Origin: JAVKBW01 sp964352715
GTDB taxonomy: Bacteria > Pseudomonadota > Alphaproteobacteria > UBA8366 > Aestuariispiraceae
Assembly (NCBI GenBank): GCA_964352715.1
Contig: CAYGSU010000029.1
Location: 1 to 46,346 of the forward strand
Direction of reading: 5' to 3'
Length of the DNA: 46,346 nucleotides
Within the stretch, counting starts at the first letter, position 1, and the number at the start of each line of letters is the position of its first letter. The position numbers were made by a program, and so were the translations under genes. This document shows positions 40,917-46,346 of this stretch, one piece after another. The notes under the pieces were generated by a model that was not told the DNA's origin, did no database searches, and saw only the letters and a program-made list of their open reading frames with translations.

Positions 40917-41056
40917 GCGAATTTGTCCCAGATTTCGCAAGCCCGGACAAGAAGCGTCCGTATTCACACCGTCGCTGCGGCTTTGGCTGGCATGACCGGA
41001 CGGGGCTGGTTATTCTGCCGCTCCTCACTACTTACCGAAACGGCAGGTCAGACCCC

Positions 41057-42340
41057 ATGAATATACTCGTCGTTGGATCAGGCGGACGCGAACACGCCTT
41101 GTGCTGGGCCATTGCGGCATCGCCTGTCTGCCGGAAACTGTATTGCGCGCCGGGCAATGCCGGCATCGCCGAAGATGCTGAATGCGTGCCGATCAAGGCG
41201 GAAGACATCGACGGCATCGTCGCCTTTGCCGCGGAAAACGCGATCGATTTCGTGGTTGTCGGCCCTGAAGCGCCGCTGGCCGATGGGCTGGTCGACCGGT
41301 TGACCGACGCCGGCATCAGGGCATTCGGCCCCAGCGCGGCGGCGGCGCGGCTGGAATCGTCGAAAGGCTTCATGAAGGATATCTGCGCCAAATACGGCGT
41401 GCCGACCGCCGCCTACAAACGGTTCACCGACCCGGAAGCCGCGAAAACCTATATCCGCGAACAGGGCGCGCCGATTGTCGTCAAGGCTGATGGGCTGGCG
41501 GCCGGCAAGGGTGTGACGGTCGCGATGACGGTGGAAGAAGCCTGCGCGGCCGTTGATGCCGCGATGGTTGATGGCGCGTTCGGCGGGGCCGGCGACGAAC
41601 TGGTGATCGAGGAGTTCATGGACGGCGAAGAACTGTCGTTCTTTGCCCTCTGCGACGGCAAGACGGCCCTGCCGATGGGCTCGGCGCAGGATCACAAGCA
41701 GGTCGGTGACGGCGACAAGGGGCCGAATACCGGCGGCATGGGGGCGTATTCCCCCGCGCCGGTCGCGACGCCTGCCCTTGAAGCCGAAATCATGGACCGT
41801 ATCGTCAAACCGACGCTGGCCGGTATGGAAGCGGAAGGCGCACCGTATAAAGGCGTGCTGTTCGTCGGTTTGATGGTCACGAAAGACGGGCCGAAAGTCG
41901 TGGAGTTCAATGTCCGGTTCGGTGACCCGGAATGTCAGGTTATTCTGTTCCGCATGATGTCGGACATTCTGCCCGCCCTGCTGGCGACGGCTGACGGCGT
42001 TCTCTCAAGCTTCGATCTGCGCTGGTACGAAGAAGCTGCGCTGACGGTGGTGATGGCGTCGAAAGGCTATCCCGGCTCCTACGCGAAAGGCACGCCGATC
42101 GCGTCGCTGGGGCTGGACGCGGATGATGACAGCTTCGTGTTTCATGCCGGCACCGCCCGCGACGAAGCAGGCGGCCTGATCGCGACCGGCGGGCGGGTGC
42201 TGAACGTCACCGCGCGGGGTGATACCGTGACGCAGGCGCAAAAGCGCGCCTATGTGGCGGTCGACCGGATCGACTGGCCGAACGGTTTCTGCCGCGGCGA
42301 TATCGGCTGGCGCGCTGTCAAACGGGAAAGTGCGGTGTAA
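41057..42340 (+). CDS. purD: Phosphoribosylamine--glycine ligase PurD
   Basis: 427 residues from ATG 41057, which gives the canonical start 'MNILVVGSGGREHALCWAI' (the in-frame ATG at 40910 lies in the xseA promoter side). ATP-grasp features: 'FGPSAAAARLESSKGFMK', 'VVKADGLAAGKGV', 'VIEEFMDGEELSFFALCDG' and 'QDHKQVGDGDKGPNTGGMG' in two blocks, then 'EFNVRFGDPECQV'. It makes glycinamide ribonucleotide in purine synthesis. Its stop overlaps the next ATG by one base (TAATG). Confidence 0.98.
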   Translation: MNILVVGSGGREHALCWAIAASPVCRKLYCAPGNAGIAEDAECVPIKAEDIDGIVAFAAENAIDFVVVGPEAPLADGLVDRLTDAGIRAFGPSAAAARLESSKGFMKDICAKYGVPTAAYKRFTDPEAAKTYIREQGAPIVVKADGLAAGKGVTVAMTVEEACAAVDAAMVDGAFGGAGDELVIEEFMDGEELSFFALCDGKTALPMGSAQDHKQVGDGDKGPNTGGMGAYSPAPVATPALEAEIMDRIVKPTLAGMEAEGAPYKGVLFVGLMVTKDGPKVVEFNVRFGDPECQVILFRMMSDILPALLATADGVLSSFDLRWYEEAALTVVMASKGYPGSYAKGTPIASLGLDADDDSFVFHAGTARDEAGGLIATGGRVLNVTARGDTVTQAQKRAYVAVDRIDWPNGFCRGDIGWRAVKRESAV

Positions 42341-42681
42341 TGTCGCTGTCGCCGGACAATGCTGACTTTCTGTTTATCATTGTCGCTTTCCTGTTGCTGG
42401 GCAGCTTTTTTGCGATCCGCATGTTCGGCCGGTCAGACTATGAAACGAAGCGGTTTCGCCGCGAACTGCCGAAACATGCCCGCCCTGACCGCATGCAGGG
42501 AGACGGTGGTGACGATGAAGAGGAGGAAAATCAGGGCCAGCCGACAGAACCGATGCTGCGCCGGGTCCGCGTGCAGATCGTGCTTGCCATGATCGGGCTT
42601 GCGGCCCTGATCTACATCGCTTTTGCGAATATCGGGGAGGACGCTGCCGGTATTCCCTTGCCCCATTCCTGGTTCAACTAA
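42340..42681 (+). CDS. Hypothetical two-helix membrane protein
   Basis: 113 residues, starting one base inside the purD stop (translational coupling). A first hydrophobic helix at about 9-27 ('FLFIIVAFLLLGSFFAIRMF') is followed by a charged loop with a run of acidic residues (about 53-62), then a second helix at about 78-97 ('VLAMIGLAALIYIAFANIG'). No family recognised. Consistent with an inner-membrane protein with a cytoplasmic, acidic and basic central loop. Confidence 0.75.
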   Translation: MSLSPDNADFLFIIVAFLLLGSFFAIRMFGRSDYETKRFRRELPKHARPDRMQGDGGDDEEEENQGQPTEPMLRRVRVQIVLAMIGLAALIYIAFANIGEDAAGIPLPHSWFN

Positions 42682-42713
42682 TAGATAACCGATAAAGAAT
42701 TTTAGGAGCTTCC

Positions 42714-44063
42714 ATGTCTGACCCCGTTTACGATATTCCCGACCTGCTGGACGACGTTCTGGCCCGCGCCAAACGCGCCGGTGCCGATACGGCCGATGCC
42801 GTGGCGGCTAACAGCGTTTCCGTCAGCCATGCACAACGAATGGGCAAGATGGAAAAGCTCGAACGGTCAGAAAGCCGCGACCTCGGCCTGCGGGTATTCG
42901 TCGGGCATCGGCAGGCGATTGTTTCCAGCAACGACTGGACGCCCGAAGCGCTGGACGCGTTGGCCGAGCGGGCGGTTGCAATGGCGAAAGCCGTGCCGGC
43001 GGATGATTTTGCGGGCATCGCCGACCCGTCGGAAATTCTTCAGGGCACGCCGCCCGATGTCGATGGCTGCGATTCGGTGGAGCCGGAGCCGGAAACCCTG
43101 GTCGAACGCGCCCGCAAGGCGGAAGGCGCGGCGATGGCGGTCGATGGCGTCACCAATTCGGAAGGGGCGGAAGCCGATTACAGCCGATGGGAAATCTTTC
43201 TCGGCGCCAGCAACGGGTTCTCCGGCTGCTACAAGGGCTCTCGCCATTCCGTGGCGGTGTCGGTTCTGGCCGGCGAAGGCGTCGGCATGGAAAGCGACTA
43301 CGACTACACGTCCACGGTCTATGCGGAGGATCTGGAAGATCCGGAAAAGCTTGGCCGTACGGCGGCGGAACGCGCGGTGGCGAAACTGAAACCGCGCAAA
43401 GGGGCGACGAAGCCGATTCCGATTATCTTCGATCCGCGCGTCTCCAACGGGTTGCTGCGGCATCTGGCCGGCGCGATCAACGGTGCGGCCATCGCCAAGG
43501 GCACCAGTTTCCTGAAGGACAGGATGGGCGAGCAGGTTCTGTCGAAAGGCATCCGGGTGGTCGATGATCCGCACCGGCGGCGCGGCCTGGGCTCGAAGCC
43601 GTTCGACGCGGAAGGCATCGCCAACGCGCCGATGGCGCTGGTGGAAGACGGAATTCTGCAATCCTGGGTGCTGGATCTTCGCACCGCCCGCAAGCTGGGC
43701 CTGAAGACGACCGGCCATGCCTCGCGCGGCACCAGCGGCCCGCCGTCGCCATCGACAACCAACCTGACGATGGAAGCCGGCAGCATCTCACCGAAAGACC
43801 TGATGGATGACATCAAATCCGGTTTCTACGTTACCTCAATGATGGGAATGGGCGTCAACGGTATTACCGGCGACTACAGCCGGGGCGCGTCGGGCTTCTG
43901 GATCGAGAACGGCGAAATCGCCTTCCCGGTCAGCGAAATGACCATCGCGGGAAACCTGAAGGACATGTTCCTGAACCTTACGCCCGCCGATGATCTGGAC
44001 TTCAAGTATTCGACCAACGCGCCGACTATCCGCATCGACGGCATGACGGCGGCGGGGATGTAA
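42714..44063 (+). CDS. pmbA: TldD/PmbA family protein PmbA (TldE)
   Basis: 449 residues, preceded by TTTTAGGAG. The N-terminal domain has 'SESRDLGLRVFVG'; the C-terminal part has 'PIPIIFDPRVSNGLL', 'SKGIRVVDDPHRRRGLGSKPFD', 'GHASRGTSGPPSPSTTNL' and 'GVNGITGDYSRGASGFWIENG', the PmbA pattern. The HExxxH zinc motif of the partner TldD is absent, as expected for PmbA. The TldD-PmbA heterodimer degrades unfolded or small peptides and matures microcin B17-type peptides; tldD is not in the window. Confidence 0.95.
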   Translation: MSDPVYDIPDLLDDVLARAKRAGADTADAVAANSVSVSHAQRMGKMEKLERSESRDLGLRVFVGHRQAIVSSNDWTPEALDALAERAVAMAKAVPADDFAGIADPSEILQGTPPDVDGCDSVEPEPETLVERARKAEGAAMAVDGVTNSEGAEADYSRWEIFLGASNGFSGCYKGSRHSVAVSVLAGEGVGMESDYDYTSTVYAEDLEDPEKLGRTAAERAVAKLKPRKGATKPIPIIFDPRVSNGLLRHLAGAINGAAIAKGTSFLKDRMGEQVLSKGIRVVDDPHRRRGLGSKPFDAEGIANAPMALVEDGILQSWVLDLRTARKLGLKTTGHASRGTSGPPSPSTTNLTMEAGSISPKDLMDDIKSGFYVTSMMGMGVNGITGDYSRGASGFWIENGEIAFPVSEMTIAGNLKDMFLNLTPADDLDFKYSTNAPTIRIDGMTAAGM

Positions 44064-44074
44064 CGCGGCCGGAG

Positions 44075-44159
44075 TCCCGCACTTGATGCGGGACCCATTC
44101 CACAACCATCTCACGATCCATCGAAGCCTCAGGAATAGACCCCGGCGCGAAGGCCGGGG
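44075..44159. repeat. Pair of REP-like hairpins between pmbA and the next gene
   Basis: Two different hairpins. GTCCCGCA (44075-44082) pairs perfectly with TGCGGGAC (44088-44095) over a 5-base loop. CCCCGGC (44140-44146) pairs with GCCGGGG (44153-44159) over GCGAAG. Neither has a T tract, so they are not ordinary terminators. Such hairpin pairs (GTCCCGCA... and CCCCGGC...) recur in alphaproteobacterial intergenic DNA. Whether these are dispersed copies needs the rest of the genome. Confidence 0.6.
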
Positions 44160-44228
44160 ATCATGTTGTTGAGCATGCCGAATCCCGACAGGATCGCTGA
44201 AAGCAAACGCACGATTGAGGACGGGATC

Positions 44229-44537
44229 ATGGCGGAAACCAGAGTGAAGCAGCCCGGGCCGGGCGTCGGCGAAAGCCTGGACGATGTGGTGAACGATCTG
44301 ATCGCCAAAGCGATCCGCGATGTCGACTGGACCCTGTTCAACGAGAACTACAATCGGCAGGCGGAAGAAGTCGTGCGCTGCCTCAACCGCGCCGGTTACG
44401 CCATCGTGCCGCGTAACCCGACCCGCGACATGGTCGATGCCGGGCGCGAGGCGATTGAAATCGGTCAGACCCGTCCGATGAAGGTCGCGACCTCAATCTA
44501 CCAGTCGATGGTCGAGGAAGGCTGTATCCTGCCCTGA
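44229..44537 (+). CDS. Conserved hypothetical small soluble protein
   Basis: 102 residues from ATG 44229, preceded by GAGGA at 44217-44221. An in-frame ATG at 44163 would start next to the repeat hairpin and is not preferred. No signal or membrane segment. A helical region 'LDDVVNDLIAKAIRDVDWTLFNENYNRQAEEVVRCLNRAGY' (in parts, about 18-58) is followed by 'IVPRNPTRDMVDAGREAI' and 'PMKVATSIYQSMVEEG'. The pattern looks conserved, but I cannot name the family. The gene converges on the FocA-type transporter. Confidence 0.7.
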   Translation: MAETRVKQPGPGVGESLDDVVNDLIAKAIRDVDWTLFNENYNRQAEEVVRCLNRAGYAIVPRNPTRDMVDAGREAIEIGQTRPMKVATSIYQSMVEEGCILP

Positions 44538-44540
44538 CGG

Positions 44541-45341
44541 TCAGCCTTTCGGGCGGCGCAGGTAAATCACCCAGTAACTGAGCGCGACGAAGACGCCGCC
44601 GCCGATGATGTTGCCCGCCGTCACGAACAGGATGTTCTGCGCGAAACCGGCCATATCCCAAACCCCGCCATGCAGCATCGCGACGGGGATCAGATACAGG
44701 TTGGCGATGGAGTGTTCGAAGCCGATGGCGACGAAGGCGCTGACCGGGAAGACAATCGCCAGAATCTTGCCGCTGACGGTATGGGCGGCGAAACACAGCC
44801 ACACCGCAAGACACACCAGTGCATTGCACAGGACACCACGAAAGAAGGCCTGTGCCGGGTCCAGCGCCAGCTTGCCGGCGGCGATGGCAAGCGCCGTTTC
44901 GCCGGCCGCGCCGCCGCCTATGGTCAGGGCGCCGGACCAGTGCATCGCCAGCGCCGCGCCGAAAGCGCCAACTGTATTGCCGAAAAACACCACGACCCAG
45001 TTCCTCAGCAGTGCGGCCAGGGTTACCTTGCCGGCGGCCCAGGCCATGACGATCAGGCTGTTGCCGGTGAACAGTTCCGCGCCGCCGACGACCACCAGGA
45101 TCAGCCCGACAGAAAAGGCCAGCGCGCCGAGCATCCGTGTCGGGCCGAAGCCCAGTTCCGACCCGGTAACGGTGACGGTGTAGTACATCGCGCCGAAAGC
45201 GATGAAGACGCCGGCCAGCACTGACAGCGCGACCAGCGGCAAAAGCGCCTGCCCGGCTTTCGCCACCCCGGCATTTTCAACCCGTGTGGCGATTTCCTTT
45301 GGCGCATAGGCGTCGATATTGACGGGCAACGGGCCTGACAT
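44541..45341 (-). CDS. Formate/nitrite transporter family protein (FocA/NirC)
   Basis: 266 residues from ATG 45341, 10 bases... after the dusA stop on the minus strand; a longer frame from 45440 would lie inside dusA. Six hydrophobic helices with FNT signatures: 'GGAELFTGNSLIVMAWAAGK' (about 82-101), 'WVVVFFGNTVGAFGAALA' (about 110-127), 'CNALVCLAVWLCFAA' (about 173-187) and 'GFEHSIANLYLIPVAML' (about 203-219), where the central His sits after the IGFE. These pentameric channels pass formate, nitrite or hydrosulphide. The sequence does not show which; no nitrite reductase or formate lyase gene is near. Confidence 0.93.
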   Translation of the reverse strand: MSGPLPVNIDAYAPKEIATRVENAGVAKAGQALLPLVALSVLAGVFIAFGAMYYTVTVTGSELGFGPTRMLGALAFSVGLILVVVGGAELFTGNSLIVMAWAAGKVTLAALLRNWVVVFFGNTVGAFGAALAMHWSGALTIGGGAAGETALAIAAGKLALDPAQAFFRGVLCNALVCLAVWLCFAAHTVSGKILAIVFPVSAFVAIGFEHSIANLYLIPVAMLHGGVWDMAGFAQNILFVTAGNIIGGGVFVALSYWVIYLRRPKG

Positions 45342-45351
45342 GCGATTTATC

Positions 45352-46346
45352 CTATCCCGCCTGTGCGGCCTCTGTGTCTTCCGGCACCAGCGCCAGCGCC
45401 TGTTCGACAATCGTCCGGTCCGCCCCGGGCCGGTAGGCATTCTCGCTCAGATACCGCCGCCACGCCCGCGCGCCCGGCTTTCCGGCGAACAGGTTCACCA
45501 TGTGCCGGGTAATGTGGTTCAGCGAACCGCCTTGGGCAAGATGCGCGTCGATATAGGGCAGGAACTTGCGCACCACGCCATGACCTGAATCAGGGTTGCC
45601 GTCTCCGAACACGGTTGTCTCCATCGCCGCCAGAACGAATGGCGTCGCATAGGCCGCCCGGCCGATCATCACGCCATCGATGGCTGCCAGATGGGTTGCG
45701 ACATCTTCCGGGGTCTGGATGCCGCCGTTGATGATGATTTCAAGATCCGGAAAGTCCGCTTTCAGCCGGTAGACCGTTTCGTAGTGGAGGGGCGGGATCT
45801 CCCGGTTTTCCTTCGGGCTGAGGCCGGAGAGGATCGCCTTCCTGGCATGCACGGCGAAGCTGGTGCAGCCGGTCGCGGCGACAGTTTCGACGAAGTTCGA
45901 CAGATGGTCGTAGCTGTCGCGATCATCGATGCCAATGCGGTGCTTGATGGTGACGGGGATGGAAACCGCCTCGCGCATCGATGAAATGCAATCGGCCACC
46001 AGTGGCGGATCGGCCATCAGGCAGGCGCCGAACAGGCCGGACTGCACCCGGTCTGAGGGGCAGCCGACATTCAGGTTCACCTCGCAATAGCCCCATTGTT
46101 CGGCGATACGCGCCGCCTTCGCCAGATCGTCCGGGTTCGAGCCGCCAAGCTGGCAGGCAACCGGGTGTTCCGCCGCGTCGAAGCCCAGCAGCCGGTCACG
46201 GTCGCCGTGCAGCACAGCCCCGGTCGTCACCATTTCGGTATACAGCAGGGTGCGCGGCGCGATCAGCCGCAGCAGCGAGCGGCAATGCCGGTCCGTCCAG
46301 TCCATCATCGGCGCGACGGAAAGGCGGCGGTCGACAGGGTTTGGCG
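45352..46346 (-). CDS. dusA: tRNA-dihydrouridine synthase DusA (N-terminus cut by window edge)
   Basis: About 331 codons visible; the frame stays open through the right edge, reading 'PNPVDRRLSVAPMMDWTDRHCR', so the true start lies beyond the window and the first internal ATG (46308) is not the start. FMN-binding TIM-barrel motifs: 'APMMDWTDRHCRSLLRL', catalytic Cys in 'EVNLNVGCPSDRVQSG', 'TIKHRIGID', 'FAVHARKAILSGLSPKENRE' and 'INGGIQTPEDV', with 'DGVMIGRAAYATPF'. The 'SPKENREIPPLHYE' block is specific to DusA, which reduces U20/U20a in tRNA. The FocA-type gene follows directly. Confidence 0.96.
   Translation of the reverse strand, partial: PNPVDRRLSVAPMMDWTDRHCRSLLRLIAPRTLLYTEMVTTGAVLHGDRDRLLGFDAAEHPVACQLGGSNPDDLAKAARIAEQWGYCEVNLNVGCPSDRVQSGLFGACLMADPPLVADCISSMREAVSIPVTIKHRIGIDDRDSYDHLSNFVETVAATGCTSFAVHARKAILSGLSPKENREIPPLHYETVYRLKADFPDLEIIINGGIQTPEDVATHLAAIDGVMIGRAAYATPFVLAAMETTVFGDGNPDSGHGVVRKFLPYIDAHLAQGGSLNHITRHMVNLFAGKPGARAWRRYLSENAYRPGADRTIVEQALALVPEDTEAAQAG

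Noticed and set aside
39681..41060. A 459-codon + strand open frame opposite xseA
   Set aside because: It is antisense to a clearly recognised xseA, has a low-complexity Arg/Pro/Gln-rich translation and no family pattern; a shadow of high-GC codon usage.
1..46346. tRNA, rRNA, transposon, prophage or integron signals
   Set aside because: None recognised on reading either strand; the region looks like ordinary chromosomal core and accessory metabolism.

Overview
The window is 46 kb of a GC-rich bacterial chromosome with densely packed genes and many 4-base ATGA overlaps. Gene content points to an alphaproteobacterium. Supporting signs are the DUF374 acyltransferase-waaA-lpxK run, xseA divergent from purD, mmcB, a BTLCP (LapG-like) protease, cobalamin genes and hairpins typical of alphaproteobacterial intergenic DNA. 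I would guess a Rhodospirillales-like, possibly marine lineage, but the sequence alone does not settle this. I saw no rRNA, tRNA, CRISPR array, transposase, integrase or phage genes.

Layout. 1-6784: a catabolic block. It holds the tail of an ABC substrate-binding protein, a creatinase-like M24 hydrolase, an NDP-forming acyl-CoA synthetase and an enoyl-CoA hydratase (+). A folate-dependent GcvT/DmdA-like methyltransferase (-) follows, divergent from a LysR regulator (+). 6776-12490: a START/zinc-ribbon/class III cyclase fusion (-), then a tight + operon of an orphan cobalt-type nitrile hydratase alpha subunit, a histone-deacetylase-fold amidohydrolase and cobQ, then two tiny stress/envelope proteins. 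12511-20187: cobD, a degenerate EAL protein and a LapG-like protease (-). These are divergent from a membrane PAS/degenerate-HD-GYP protein that abuts hldE and a methyltransferase (+).

20219-25052: P-loop NTPase and mmcB (-), an AsmA-like membrane protein (+), a gamma-butyrobetaine-dioxygenase-like enzyme (-) divergent from an SDR (+), and msrA. 25049-25885: an XRE regulator divergent from an 80-residue unknown protein, with three 15-bp palindromes between them; one fills the spacer of a recognisable promoter. 25902-30693: a secreted endonuclease/exonuclease/phosphatase protein, an apparently active PAS-GGDEF diguanylate cyclase, leuA and a small lipoprotein.

30703-38579: envelope genes. These are a lipid kinase and methyltransferase (-), then an LpxH-like hydrolase, a GT4 glycosyltransferase, a DUF374 acyltransferase, waaA, lpxK and an LpxL-like acyltransferase (+), which together fit lipid A/Kdo core synthesis along with hldE. 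38584-46346: M23 peptidase and xseA (-), purD, a small membrane protein, pmbA and a conserved small protein (+), a FocA/NirC transporter and a window-truncated dusA (-).

The strongest candidates for something undescribed are three. One is the LapG-like protease locus, whose two c-di-GMP-type modules both appear catalytically dead. The second is the nitrile hydratase alpha gene that lacks a beta subunit and is translationally coupled to a deacetylase-fold enzyme. The third is the three-operator XRE switch controlling an 80-residue unknown protein.
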